This document shows, one piece after another, positions 9,204 to 18,461 of a stretch of DNA of 64,000 nucleotides. Source of the stretch: an uncultured Bacteroides sp. (GTDB taxonomy: Bacteria > Bacteroidota > Bacteroidia > Bacteroidales > Bacteroidaceae); contig NZ_CAJULN010000007.1 in NCBI RefSeq assembly GCF_910586915.1, positions 1-64,000 of the forward strand, read 5' to 3'. How positions within the stretch are numbered: the first letter of the stretch is position 1; each line of letters starts with the position of its first letter. A program made the position numbers and the translations under genes. The notes under the pieces are model-generated. The model was not told where the DNA came from, searched no databases, and saw only the letters and a program-made list of their open reading frames with translations.

Positions 9204-9239
9204 AAGAGTCCGAAATTCTAACTTAAATTTCGGGCTCTT
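9204..9239 (-). terminator. Terminator of proS
   Basis: A 14-bp stem (AAGAGTCCGAAATT with AATTTCGGGCTCTT, one wobble pair) lies 27 nt past the proS stop. It is followed on the minus strand by TTTTGC. Confidence 0.8.
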
Positions 9240-9265
9240 CATGGGAAATCTATACAGGTTTTATA

Positions 9266-10759
9266 TTAATAAGAACGTGCGAATATCACACGGCAGGCCG
9301 ACGGTTTGCCTGTAACCATGCATTTACCCGGTTCTTTGTCGCCCGGCACGAAAGAATCGAACGGGATACAGCGAATCGTAGCTTTCGTTTCTTCTTTAAT
9401 CTTTTCTTCCGTTTCGGAAGTACCGTCCCAGTGAGCCAGTACAAAACCGCCTTTCTCGATTTGTTCCTTAAACTCTTCGTAAGTATCTACTGCCGTAATC
9501 TTCGAGTTGCGGTAATCCAATGCTTTCTTGTAGATATTTGCCTGCATTTCTTCAAGCAAATTCTGTACATAAGTCTCAATACCGTCGCACGTGATTGTCT
9601 CTTTTTCCAGTGTATCGCGGCGCATCACTTCCATTGTGTTGTTTTCAAGGTCGCGGCCTCCCATTACCAAGCGGACAGGCACACCCTTCAATTCATAATC
9701 CGCAAACTTGAAGCCCGGACGTTTGTTGTCCGCATTGTCATATTTCACCGAAATGCCCAATGCTTTCAGTTTGGCAACAATACCTTCTACTTTAGCATCG
9801 ATTTGTTTCAGTTGTTCGTCATTCTTATAAATAGGAACAATTACCACCTGAATCGGAGCCAAATGCGGCGGCAATACCAGACCGTTATCGTCTGAGTGAG
9901 TCATAATCAATGCACCCATCAAACGAGTGGAAACACCCCACGACGTAGCCCAAACATATTCCAACTTGTTCTCTTTGTTCACGAACTGAACATCGAATGC
10001 TTTGGCAAAGTTCTGTCCCAAGAAGTGGGAAGTACCGCTTTGCAGTGCCTTTCCGTCCTGCATCATGGCTTCGATGGTATATGTATCCAATGCGCCGGCA
10101 AAACGTTCATTGGCAGATTTCACACCTTTCACAACGGGAACTGCCATATATTTCTCTGCGAAATCCGCATATACATTCAACATTCTGACTGCTTCTTCTT
10201 CGGCTTCTTCGCGAGTGGCGTGGGCAGTATGTCCCTCTTGCCAAAGGAATTCGGCAGTACGCAGGAACAGACGGGTACGCATCTCCCAACGGAAAACGTT
10301 CGCCCACTGATTGCAAAGAATAGGCAGGTCGCGATAAGATTGAATCCAGTTTTTATAGGTATTCCAGATAATAGTCTCTGATGTCGGGCGGATAATCAGC
10401 TCTTCTTCCAGTTTAGCGGCGGGGTCTACTACTACGCCCGAACCATCTTCCGCATTTTTCAAACGGTAATGCGTCACTACGGCGCATTCTTTTGCAAAGC
10501 CTTCCACGTGTTCAGCTTCACGGCTCAGGAATGATTTGGGAATTAACAACGGGAAGTATGCATTTACGTGTCCCGTCTCTTTAAACATATCGTCTAACTG
10601 ACGCTGCATTTTCTCCCAAATTGCGTATCCGTAAGGCTTAATCACCATACATCCGCGTACGGCAGACTGCTCTGCCAAGTCTGCTTTTACCACCAAATCG
10701 TTGTACCATTGCGAATAGTTCTCGCTACGTTTGGTAAGGTCTTTCAGTTCTTTTGCCAT
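9266..10759 (-). CDS. proS: Prolyl-tRNA synthetase (archaeal/eukaryal type)
   Basis: A 497-residue class II aminoacyl-tRNA synthetase. The start MAKELKDLTKRSENYSQWYN at 10759 is preferred over an in-frame ATG at 10822 because the -7 box lies between them. Class II motifs are visible: VRGCMVIKPYGYAIWEKMQ, RPTSETIIWNTYKNWIQSYRDLP, FRWEMRTRLFLRTAEFLWQEGHTAH and SWGVSTRLMGALIMTHSDDNGLVLPP. The C-terminus CRVIFARSY is typical of the short type without the editing insertion. The gene has its own promoter box and terminator. Confidence 0.97.
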   Translation of the reverse strand: MAKELKDLTKRSENYSQWYNDLVVKADLAEQSAVRGCMVIKPYGYAIWEKMQRQLDDMFKETGHVNAYFPLLIPKSFLSREAEHVEGFAKECAVVTHYRLKNAEDGSGVVVDPAAKLEEELIIRPTSETIIWNTYKNWIQSYRDLPILCNQWANVFRWEMRTRLFLRTAEFLWQEGHTAHATREEAEEEAVRMLNVYADFAEKYMAVPVVKGVKSANERFAGALDTYTIEAMMQDGKALQSGTSHFLGQNFAKAFDVQFVNKENKLEYVWATSWGVSTRLMGALIMTHSDDNGLVLPPHLAPIQVVIVPIYKNDEQLKQIDAKVEGIVAKLKALGISVKYDNADNKRPGFKFADYELKGVPVRLVMGGRDLENNTMEVMRRDTLEKETITCDGIETYVQNLLEEMQANIYKKALDYRNSKITAVDTYEEFKEQIEKGGFVLAHWDGTSETEEKIKEETKATIRCIPFDSFVPGDKEPGKCMVTGKPSACRVIFARSY

Positions 10760-10802
10760 TATATTTTTGTATTTAAAGTTCTTTAAGTACTGTAATAGGG
10801 CG

Positions 10803-10810
10803 CAAAAATA
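10803..10810 (-). promoter_or_regulatory. -7 box of proS
   Basis: TATTTTTG on the minus strand matches TAnnTTTG and is placed 43 nt before the chosen proS start. No convincing -33 element was seen. Confidence 0.5.
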
Positions 10811-10847
10811 CGAAAAATGCATGAACTTCCCTATTCTACATACAAAA

Positions 10848-10879
10848 ATCAGGTAAAAATCTTATGATTGTTACCTGAT
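10848..10879 (-). terminator. Terminator of the redox/ECF operon
   Basis: A 9-bp perfect stem (ATCAGGTAA with TTACCTGAT) is followed on the minus strand by TTTTTG. It lies 26 nt past the stop of the ECF S-component gene. Confidence 0.8.
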
Positions 10880-10905
10880 TCTTGTATACGTACAAACTTG
10901 TCTCT

Positions 10906-11436
10906 TTATCTGTTGGAAAGTAATGAATTACGAATCAAATATTTAATGAACAGATATCCTCCGAATACCTGCAAACACATCCCCGGAACAGCTATACGGA
11001 AGTCTTGGACGGCAAGATAGAAACTTCCGGTGATGGCCCATTCGCCCAACGTGCCCAATACCTGATAAGTAAACACTACGCCTGCCAGTATGGCAATGGA
11101 GACGCGTTTGAAATGTCGGGCTGCCCAGCCGGCGGCAAGAGCTAACCATACGGATTTCAACAGGATGGCAGGCAGAACTGCGGAAGAAGGCATACCGAAC
11201 AACAGGGAATTGAGCACCGGCGACAAGATAGCAGTCAGCACTCCTACCTTCCAACCATATTTATATGCGCCGATGAGTGTGAAGAAATAAATCGGCAGCC
11301 AGGTTATCCCTCCTTGCGGGATAAGATGAAAGAGTTGGGGAAAGACGATGTTTCCGACAACGAATAGCAAAGCTGCCAAATAGGTATTCACATTACTGTA
11401 ATCCAGCGAGTAAAGTTTTATTGTTGTTGATTTCAT
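10906..11436 (-). CDS. ECF-type transporter S component-like membrane protein
   Basis: A 176-residue protein with about five or six hydrophobic segments (for example NTYLAALLFVVGNIVFPQLF, LPIYFFTLIGAYKYGW, LPAILLKSVWLALAAGW). Overall organisation resembles the substrate-binding S component of energy-coupling-factor vitamin transporters. No EcfA or EcfT gene lies nearby, so it would have to share an energising module encoded elsewhere, as group II ECF systems do. The substrate cannot be read from the sequence. It is the last gene of the run starting at 14790, 39 nt after DUF1893, and is followed by a strong terminator. Confidence 0.75.
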   Translation of the reverse strand: MKSTTIKLYSLDYSNVNTYLAALLFVVGNIVFPQLFHLIPQGGITWLPIYFFTLIGAYKYGWKVGVLTAILSPVLNSLLFGMPSSAVLPAILLKSVWLALAAGWAARHFKRVSIAILAGVVFTYQVLGTLGEWAITGSFYLAVQDFRIAVPGMCLQVFGGYLFIKYLIRNSLLSNR

Positions 11437-11475
11437 ACTCCTTAGTTGTTTGTTATTGACTGTTTTAGAAATAAA

Positions 11476-11880
11476 TCATTGTTTGAGAAAGTCGCGAATC
11501 AACGGCAGGATAGTTGCTGCCGACTGCTCGTTGTGGCACAGAGTCTCTACGGGACATCTGGCGGTGCGGGTACGGTTCCAAATAAAAGGAACTTCCTGTG
11601 CAAAGCTGACTTTTACGTCCGAAGTCTGAAGCAGACTCAGAGCGTCGGAGCTGACGACGTCCGCATATAACTCCTTTATTCCGCCCAATATCATCAGGGC
11701 GGCAGCTCCTTTGCCGACTACTTTGTCGGCTATCAGTGCTCCTTTCAGTAACGCCGGTTCCTGTGTCAGCAAATAATACAAATCGGCTACTCCGCGTTGG
11801 GTGAAGGTGTGCGTCTTTCCTTCGTTGGCAATCACGCAGGAATATCCTCCGCTATGCAGCAAGTCGATTAACTCCTTCAT
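11476..11880 (-). CDS. DUF1893 family protein
   Basis: A 134-residue soluble protein starting MKELIDLLHSGGYSCVIANE. Features of the DUF1893 (TM1506-like) family are the central KGALIADKVVGKGAAALMILGGI segment and a C-terminal region with two cysteines (RCPVETLC). The family adopts a cytidine-deaminase-like fold, but the reaction is unknown to me. It starts 4 nt after the aldo/keto reductase stop, so the two are translationally linked, which suggests a role in the same redox process. Confidence 0.82.
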   Translation of the reverse strand: MKELIDLLHSGGYSCVIANEGKTHTFTQRGVADLYYLLTQEPALLKGALIADKVVGKGAAALMILGGIKELYADVVSSDALSLLQTSDVKVSFAQEVPFIWNRTRTARCPVETLCHNEQSAATILPLIRDFLKQ

Positions 11881-11884
11881 TCTA

Positions 11885-13288
11885 TTATAATGTACCCTGT
11901 TTCAGTTGTTCGACGAACCGGTCTATCCGGTGCAACTCTTTCGGTATGTTGATGTTTTGCGGACAATGCGACACACACTGGTTGCAGCCGATGCAGTGGC
12001 TTGCCTGACGAAGTTTCGGCACGCGGCGGTCGTAACCTACCAGAAAGGCGCGGCGGGCTTTTGCGTAATGCTCGTCTTGCTTGTTCCTGGCAACGTTTCC
12101 TTCGTTGACACAACGGTTGTAGTGCAAGAGAATCGCCGGAATATCCAGTCCGTACGGGCAAGGCATACAATACTTGCAGTCGTTGCAGGGGATGGTGGGA
12201 TATTTCAGCATCAACTGTGCCGTTTCTTCGAGGAAGTCCATCTCTTCGTCCGTCAACGGTTCCAAAGGCGAGTATGTGCGGAGGTTGTCTTGCAGATGCT
12301 CCATATAAGTCATTCCGCTCAATACCGTCAGTACGCCGGGAAAAGAACCGGCGAAGCGGAAAGCCCACGAAGCGACACTGTTTTCGGGACGGCGTTGCTT
12401 GAGCCGTGCCACTAAGTTGTCGTTCAGTTTGGACAGGCGTCCGCCCAAAAGCGGTTCCATGATGATGGCGGGGATTCCTCTTTTGCTCAGTTCGCCATAC
12501 AGGTATTCGGCGTCGGTATTCCGCCGGTTGGTGGCTTTGGCGTGCTTCCAGTCTACGTAGTTGAGCTGTATCTGCACAAAGTCCCACTTTATTTCATCGT
12601 GGCGTGAAAGCAGGTAATCATACACTTCGATATCACCGTGATAGGAGAAACCGAGGTTACGGATACGTCCGGCTTCACGCTCTTTTATCAGGAAGTCGAG
12701 CGTTCCGTTGTCTATGTATCGTCCTTTGAGCGCATCCATACCTCCCATACCAATACCGTGGAGCAACATATAGTCGATGTAGTCGACCTGGAGCTCCGTA
12801 AACGACTTGTGATACATCTTGAGCGAAGCCTCGCGCGACCATGTGTCCGGAGAGAAGTTGGACAGTTTGGTAGCAATGAAATATTTGTCGCGGGGATGGC
12901 GGCTCAATGCAATCCCCGTTGCCCTTTCCGAAAAGCCCTGCACATAAGCCGGAGACGTATCGAAATAATTCACTCCGTGGGCAATGGCATAGTCTACCAG
13001 ACTGTTGACGGCGTCCTGGTCGATTACCTCTCCGTTGCCATCGGGTGCGGGTGTGAGCGGCCAGCGCATACAGCCGTATCCCAAGAGTGAAACGCGGTCG
13101 CCGGTGGTTGGCGATGTACGGTACGTCATTTTGTCGGCAGGTATCTCCCCTTCTGCCGCAATACTGCCCGAAGCCGGATTACCCTTCGACGAACATCCGT
13201 ACAGCAGCCCCGTAGAAGTGGCGGCACTGATACCTACGATTTTGATAAAGTCTCTCCTATTTATATCTTTCCTGTTTCTTTCTTCCAT
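11885..13288 (-). CDS. Tat-exported aldo/keto reductase with two [4Fe-4S] sites
   Basis: A 467-residue protein starting MEERNRKDINRRDFIKIVGI. The N-terminus has a Tat motif (NRRDFIK) followed by a hydrophobic stretch and LLYGC, a possible lipobox, so it is probably a periplasmic lipoprotein. The catalytic domain (about 45-340) keeps the AKR tetrad context: NYFDTSPAY (Asp, Tyr), FIATKLSNF (Lys) and DYMLLHGIG (His). The C-terminus carries two ferredoxin-type clusters, CNDCKYCMPCPYG and CIGCNQCVSHCPQ. A longer in-frame start at 13375 would lie inside the upstream gene and lacks a signal. It follows the fused ferredoxin by 23 nt and precedes DUF1893 by 4 nt, suggesting electrons pass between the membrane ferredoxin and this enzyme. 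Confidence 0.92.
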   Translation of the reverse strand: MEERNRKDINRRDFIKIVGISAATSTGLLYGCSSKGNPASGSIAAEGEIPADKMTYRTSPTTGDRVSLLGYGCMRWPLTPAPDGNGEVIDQDAVNSLVDYAIAHGVNYFDTSPAYVQGFSERATGIALSRHPRDKYFIATKLSNFSPDTWSREASLKMYHKSFTELQVDYIDYMLLHGIGMGGMDALKGRYIDNGTLDFLIKEREAGRIRNLGFSYHGDIEVYDYLLSRHDEIKWDFVQIQLNYVDWKHAKATNRRNTDAEYLYGELSKRGIPAIIMEPLLGGRLSKLNDNLVARLKQRRPENSVASWAFRFAGSFPGVLTVLSGMTYMEHLQDNLRTYSPLEPLTDEEMDFLEETAQLMLKYPTIPCNDCKYCMPCPYGLDIPAILLHYNRCVNEGNVARNKQDEHYAKARRAFLVGYDRRVPKLRQASHCIGCNQCVSHCPQNINIPKELHRIDRFVEQLKQGTL

Positions 13289-13311
13289 AATCTTCTGCTG
13301 ATTTAGTTCAA

Positions 13312-14790
13312 TCAAATAGTCCGGTGCATGGGATGTCCGGTGACGTAGATGGCGCTGAACGGACGCGACGGGCAAAGGTTTTCACACGCTCCGCAGCCGA
13401 TGCATTTCTCCACGTTGACTACCGGTATCTTCGGCGACTTGGGTTCGTCGGGGTCGGAAGCTACCATCTGGATGGCTCCCGTAGGGCAATGGCGGGCACA
13501 GTTGCCACACTTCACCCCTTCCGTCAAAGGTATGCAATTCTCTTTTATCCATACGGCGTGCCCGATTTGGGTGGCCGACTTATCTGCCGTGGTAATGGGG
13601 CGGATGGCTCCTGCGGGACATACGTCCGAGCATTTGGTACATTCGGGACGGCAATATCCGCGTTCGTATGACATTTCGGGTTGCATCAAAGTCATCAGGT
13701 TGCCCGAAGGGCGGAGCACCTGGTTGGGACATACGGAGATACAAAGCTGGCACGCGGTGCAATGTTGGGTAAAGTGCCGCGCGCTCAGTGCTCCCGGCGG
13801 ATAAATAGGATGCTCGCGGTGAGGAATCTTTTTCTCCTCGATGGCAGCCAGTCCGCCGTCCACCTTCTTCTCCTGCGCTTTCAGTATGAAAGTCGTAGCC
13901 AAGAGTACCGAAGACGAAAGGAAGTTGCGGCGGGAGTTGCCGGCTTCCGTTGTGACGGGCGTTTGCTTTTCGGCTGTTCGCCGGGTATATCCGATGGCTC
14001 CGTGCCTGCACTTTCCGATACAGTCCATGCAAGCCACGCAACGGCTGTAGTCGATTTCGTGTGCTTTCGGGTCGATGCAGGAGGCTTTGCAGTTGCGGGC
14101 ACACAAGCCGCAACTGTTGCATTTGGCAGTATCAATCACTGGTTTGAACATCGCATACCGGGAGACGAACCCTAACACCGTACCTACCGGACAGACCGTG
14201 TTGCAGTAAGTACGTCCGTTGCGCCAGGCCAAGATGCTGACGATAACGAAAGTACCTACGGCGATAAGAAATGTCGGAAGACTCTTCATCCACACCTCTG
14301 TTTCGTAGAAGGCGTAACTGTTCATCCGTTCGGCGATGCAGGCAAGCAGGTTGTTCCCCCATTGCCACACTGGGGCAAAGAGACTGGCAGCTATCCTGCC
14401 GTATGCGCTATAAGGAGCAATCAGTATGGCCAAAGCATTCACTCCCGCCACCATCAGCACGAAGAACACCCCCAATACGCCGTATCGCAACCATCTCTTC
14501 GCCGGCGAATAGCGGAACCTGTTCTTCTTTTGCTTGCCGGATACCCAGGACACAACATCCTGAAAGACACCCAACGGACAAATGACGGAACAATAGATAC
14601 GCCCGAAAAGCAGTGTCAGTATGACAAGCACCGATACGATACCTATATTCAAGGCCAATAACGCCGGCAAGAACTGTATTTTCGCCAGCCATCCGAACCA
14701 TGCGTGCAGAGTCCCCGTAAAGTCGAGAAACAACAGGGTGACAAGCGTAAAGCACAGAAGCGCGGCTGTAAGTCTGATAGTACGCAGCAT
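13312..14790 (-). CDS. NapH/NapG-like fused membrane ferredoxin
   Basis: A 492-residue polyferredoxin. Residues 1-210 are a NapH/CcoG-like membrane part with four or five transmembrane segments and two CxxxCP motifs (YCSVICPLG at about 66, YCNTVCPVG at about 195). Two [4Fe-4S] motifs follow (CNSCGLCARNC, CVACMDCIGKC). At about 285-303 a second twin-arginine motif, SRRNFLSSSVLLATTFI, begins a NapG-like periplasmic ferredoxin with four more clusters (CTACQLCISVC, CTKCSDVC, CGNCARHC, CIGCGACENLC). It therefore looks like a NapH-NapG gene fusion. It opens the operon that continues into the Fe-S aldo/keto reductase and probably moves electrons from the quinone pool to it. Confidence 0.88.
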   Translation of the reverse strand: MLRTIRLTAALLCFTLVTLLFLDFTGTLHAWFGWLAKIQFLPALLALNIGIVSVLVILTLLFGRIYCSVICPLGVFQDVVSWVSGKQKKNRFRYSPAKRWLRYGVLGVFFVLMVAGVNALAILIAPYSAYGRIAASLFAPVWQWGNNLLACIAERMNSYAFYETEVWMKSLPTFLIAVGTFVIVSILAWRNGRTYCNTVCPVGTVLGFVSRYAMFKPVIDTAKCNSCGLCARNCKASCIDPKAHEIDYSRCVACMDCIGKCRHGAIGYTRRTAEKQTPVTTEAGNSRRNFLSSSVLLATTFILKAQEKKVDGGLAAIEEKKIPHREHPIYPPGALSARHFTQHCTACQLCISVCPNQVLRPSGNLMTLMQPEMSYERGYCRPECTKCSDVCPAGAIRPITTADKSATQIGHAVWIKENCIPLTEGVKCGNCARHCPTGAIQMVASDPDEPKSPKIPVVNVEKCIGCGACENLCPSRPFSAIYVTGHPMHRTI

Positions 14791-14843
14791 AATGTATTCT
14801 TTTTCGATTTATAGTAGTTTGAAGTCCATTCTTATATACCGCG

Positions 14844-14873
14844 CAAATTTAAGCAGATAAGTCGAATTATCAA
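14844..14873 (-). promoter_or_regulatory. Promoter of the NapH/G-aldo/keto reductase operon
   Basis: On the minus strand TTG lies 19 nt before TAAATTTG, an exact match to the Bacteroides -33/-7 arrangement, with a start about 45-50 nt upstream of the first gene. Confidence 0.7.
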
Positions 14874-14903
14874 CTATATCTGTTACCGAAAGTTATACCT
14901 GAA

Positions 14904-15149
14904 TTACAGATTCTTCTCTTTTGAACCCGTCCGGTACAAGAGTCCGAATACATTTATCAGGTATCCCGCCAGACAGATGACGGGGGCGATTCGGATGCGC
15001 CATTCGCTGAAAATATCGGGATTGTAGGCGGCAGGAGTACTCCCCTCGCCGCTCATCAGCAGATAACCTGCCACAATCATTGCCGAACCTACGACGAGAA
15101 TCCTATAATTCCTTCTGCCGAATACGGTTGTTTTCTCTTTCTGTTTCAT
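14904..15149 (-). CDS. DUF3098 small membrane protein
   Basis: An 81-residue protein starting MKQKEKTTVFGRRNYRILVV with two transmembrane helices (about 14-34 and 57-74) joined by a loop containing GEGSTPAAYNPDIFSEWRIR. This is the DUF3098 family of Bacteroidota, function unknown. A TTG codon at 15167 would extend it into an overlap with the DUF2723 stop; the ATG at 15147-15149 is preferred. It is probably co-transcribed with the DUF2723 gene. Confidence 0.8.
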   Translation of the reverse strand: MKQKEKTTVFGRRNYRILVVGSAMIVAGYLLMSGEGSTPAAYNPDIFSEWRIRIAPVICLAGYLINVFGLLYRTGSKEKNL

Positions 15150-15163
15150 ACACGCTTCATATT

Positions 15164-18100
15164 TCAATTGTTCTCATTCGTGCCGGAAGCAAGACGTACA
15201 TAGTTCTCTTCCAACCGTTGGCTGCTCGTCCTGTACATCTCCTCGTCCACCTCTCTCAAAAGTTCGTTGTAACGGTTCCACTGCCAGAGCTTATACATAC
15301 AGTCGTTGCGCAGACTTTCCCTACCGTCCGCCTGCCATGAAAAAGCCCATTCGATGTAATCTTCCGCTTCGGCTATCAGATACTCCGTCAAGGCGGCGGC
15401 TTTCTCTTTTTCTCCGACGGCGGCATAGGCTGTTGCCAGGTCGTAAGAACCGCTTTCGTACGTTGGGGGAACATGGCGGGCGGGAACAACCTGCTCCGCG
15501 TATGCAAGAACTTTCCGCGCACGCGCATCGTCTCCCTGTGCAATCAGCTCTTTGGCAAGCAGTGCGAAGAGTCGCCGATGGTACCAGCATATACGCAGGG
15601 TAGTTTCGTCCAAGTAAAGTTGCGGAGCATCCATTCCCCCATAGGCATATCTGTTCATTACATTGTCGTAGAGCCGTTCCACGTCTACTGCATAAGGCCT
15701 GTCCTTGTCGGCGTCTCCCCACTCCTTGTAGTCGAAGGGAGTGAAACGGAGTGCCAGTCCCTCCTGCACGAAGTAATTGTCAAATTTCAACCGGCTGATG
15801 TCTCCTACGGAGAGGGCGACATAAAGCGGACGCTCCCAGTTGCAGTTGGCAAGGATTTCCAAGAGAAGCAAATCGACTTTGGTAAGCATACGTATCTCTT
15901 TCAGGGAAAGACGGAGCTTGTCCGGTATCGCCTTTCTCAACGCTTCGCCTTTCAGAGAACGGATGGCGCGGGGAAGCATGATACCCGAACGGAGTACCGC
16001 CTCTTTGTTGACAGGAATGTTTATCGTATCCGTGGGGATGACACGAAATTCCTTTTTGTCCGAAAAGACCCAATATTTCAGAATGTTGCCGAGCGCGAAC
16101 GGGTCATCTCCGAAACTTCTCCGTGCCTCTTCGGGATGTTTTCGGTAGAGTTCCTCCACTTGCTTCTTCAGTTCCGGACGCACGGCTACATATTCGTTTT
16201 TACCTTCCTGGTACTGATGCTTGTTCCAGCTTATGGGCAAGGGCGGCGCGTCGTACAACGGACATTGCTGCTGGTAAATATACCAGTCGGTCTGCGCGTA
16301 ACTCAGGTTGCAAACACGTGCATCCCGGCGTACGTTCTCCGTGTCCTGGTTGTACCATAAGGGGAAAGTATCGTTGTCGCCGTTGCAGAAGATAATCGGA
16401 TTCCCTTTGTCGGGCAGAGTCATCAGGTAGTTCGCCCCAAAGTCACGGCAGGTAAAACGGCCGCTCCGGTCGTGGTCGTCCCACGTTTGGCTTGCCATCT
16501 GCACCGGAAGCAACAGACAAATCGCCATCAGCACACCCACTGGCGCGGTCGAAGCCGTTCTCCGGCGGAGTGCGTCGCACACTCCTGCCGCTCCCATCCC
16601 TATCCAAATGGCGAAGGCATAGAACGAACCGGCGTATGCATAGTCCCGTTCGCGCGGCTGGCAGGGAGGCTGGTTCAGGTAAAGCACAATGGCAAGTCCC
16701 GTCATGAAAAAGAGAAAGAACAGCACGCTGAACTGCTGCCTGCCTGTCCGGCTGCGGTTCCATTGCCAATAAATTCCGAAGAGCCCTAACAAAAGAGGCA
16801 ATCCGTAGAATACATTGCGTCCTTTGTTCTGCCGCAAGGATTCCGGCAGCAGGCTTTGGTCTCCCAGTCTTAAGTTGTCCAGCCAGGAGATTCCTGTTAT
16901 CCAGTTGCCGTGTTCCGGTTCGCCGTTTCCCTGTATGTCGTTCTGCCGTCCGACAAAGTTCCACAGGAAATAACGCCAATACATATGATTAAGCTGATAG
17001 GTAATGAAATAGGTCAGATTCTCTTTTTGGGTGGGAGGCGTTCCGTTGTTTCCCGTCCAGCTCTTGTAAGCGGAAGCCATGCGTTCGTTCCACATCCGGG
17101 AGAAGAACATGGGCTGCGTGTAGCACACCTCCTCTTTGTGCCGGATAAGTTCATAGTTGCCCGCCTCCCTGTCCGGACGATAGATGGCGGCGCCCTTCTT
17201 GGTTTTTACTTTGTAATAGTCGCCTTCGGGCACGTATTCGGGTTCGGAAGCATACGTCTTTCCATAAAGCAGCGGGGCGCTTTCGTACTGTTCGCGGTTG
17301 AGGTAGCTTTTGAGGGTGAAGATATTGTCGGGTGCGTTTTCATTAAGCGGCGTATTGGCGTTGGCACGAATCAGTATCACCGCATAGGTGGTATAGCCTA
17401 CGGTAAGCATGAGCAAACACCACAAAGTAGTGTGTACTACGCGTTTGCGGAAACGGAAGATGGCTCCCGTGAGTGCGGCAATCAGCAGAACGACAAAGAA
17501 AATCAGTCCGGTGTGGAAAGGAAAACCGAGGAGGTTGACAAAGAGTAATTCGAACCATCCTCCCACATCCGCCATACCGGGAATGTAGACAAAGAGAATA
17601 AACAGGATAAGGAGTCCCGACACGGCTATGGCTCCGGTGACTCCCCAAAGGGATATTGTCCGGTATTTCCGGTAATAGAACACCAGCACAATGGCTGGGA
17701 TGCAGAGCAGGTTGAGTAAATGCACCCCGATGGAAAGTCCGATGACATAGGCTATAAGGACAATCCAACGGTCGCCGTGTATGGCGTCGGCTTCGTCTTG
17801 CCATCGCAGAATCATCCAAAAGACCACGGCAGTGAGGAAAGAGGAGAAAGCATACACTTCGCCCTCGACGGCACTGAACCAAAAGGTGTCGCTGAAGGTG
17901 TAGACCAACGCGCCTGTCATTCCGGCGCCTAAAATAAGAATGAGGTCTGCAACCGACAGGTTCTCTTTGCCGGTTGCAAGCAAGGGTTTCACCAGTCGGG
18001 TTATGCTCCAGAAAAGAAACAGAATACAACCGGCACTCAGCAAGGCGTTCAAGAAGTTGACCGTGTAGGCCACGTCTTTCGCATCGGAAGCAAACTGAGT

Positions 18101-18298
18101 AAAGAGATTCCCGACAAGCATATAAAAAGGCGCACCGGGCGGATGGCCTACTTGTAACTTCTCGGCACATGAAATGAATTCGGGACAATCCCAGAAACTT
18201 GCAGTAGGTTCGACAGTCGTCCCGTAAACAAACGCTGCAATAAGGAAGGCCGCCCAACCGCAGCAGTCGTTCCATCTTTTGAATAATAAGTCGCTCAT
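15164..18298 (-). CDS. DUF2723 membrane protein (glycosyltransferase-like)
   Basis: A 1,044-residue protein with about a dozen transmembrane segments in the first ~620 residues and a soluble C-terminal part of about 400 residues with TPR-like helices. The first periplasmic loop carries the conserved acidic segment TASFWDCPEFISCAEKLQ followed by VGHPPGAPFYML, as in GT-C type lipid-dependent glycosyltransferases. The human DUF2723 protein TMEM260 is a protein O-mannosyltransferase, so a role in protein O-glycosylation or another envelope glycan transfer is plausible here. The acceptor is unknown. The gene has its own -7 box and is preceded by a 22-nt-period palindrome array. Confidence 0.88.
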   Translation of the reverse strand: MSDLLFKRWNDCCGWAAFLIAAFVYGTTVEPTASFWDCPEFISCAEKLQVGHPPGAPFYMLVGNLFTQFASDAKDVAYTVNFLNALLSAGCILFLFWSITRLVKPLLATGKENLSVADLILILGAGMTGALVYTFSDTFWFSAVEGEVYAFSSFLTAVVFWMILRWQDEADAIHGDRWIVLIAYVIGLSIGVHLLNLLCIPAIVLVFYYRKYRTISLWGVTGAIAVSGLLILFILFVYIPGMADVGGWFELLFVNLLGFPFHTGLIFFVVLLIAALTGAIFRFRKRVVHTTLWCLLMLTVGYTTYAVILIRANANTPLNENAPDNIFTLKSYLNREQYESAPLLYGKTYASEPEYVPEGDYYKVKTKKGAAIYRPDREAGNYELIRHKEEVCYTQPMFFSRMWNERMASAYKSWTGNNGTPPTQKENLTYFITYQLNHMYWRYFLWNFVGRQNDIQGNGEPEHGNWITGISWLDNLRLGDQSLLPESLRQNKGRNVFYGLPLLLGLFGIYWQWNRSRTGRQQFSVLFFLFFMTGLAIVLYLNQPPCQPRERDYAYAGSFYAFAIWIGMGAAGVCDALRRRTASTAPVGVLMAICLLLPVQMASQTWDDHDRSGRFTCRDFGANYLMTLPDKGNPIIFCNGDNDTFPLWYNQDTENVRRDARVCNLSYAQTDWYIYQQQCPLYDAPPLPISWNKHQYQEGKNEYVAVRPELKKQVEELYRKHPEEARRSFGDDPFALGNILKYWVFSDKKEFRVIPTDTINIPVNKEAVLRSGIMLPRAIRSLKGEALRKAIPDKLRLSLKEIRMLTKVDLLLLEILANCNWERPLYVALSVGDISRLKFDNYFVQEGLALRFTPFDYKEWGDADKDRPYAVDVERLYDNVMNRYAYGGMDAPQLYLDETTLRICWYHRRLFALLAKELIAQGDDARARKVLAYAEQVVPARHVPPTYESGSYDLATAYAAVGEKEKAAALTEYLIAEAEDYIEWAFSWQADGRESLRNDCMYKLWQWNRYNELLREVDEEMYRTSSQRLEENYVRLASGTNENN

Positions 18299-18320
18299 GG
18301 TTCGGTAACTTTTTTGCCTG

Positions 18321-18328
18321 CAAAGTTA
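18321..18328 (-). promoter_or_regulatory. -7 box of the DUF2723 gene
   Basis: TAACTTTG on the minus strand matches TAnnTTTG exactly, 22 nt before the start codon. A clear -33 TTG is missing. Confidence 0.55.
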
Positions 18329-18461
18329 GGGAACACACACGGAAAAACTGACTTTCCGGCCGGACGGATGCGGACGAAGGAGTTATATAAAGAATTGATT
18401 TTCAAAGACGTCCGCCAAGAACGGCAGACAAATACGGACGACGGCATCGGAACCTATGGAA

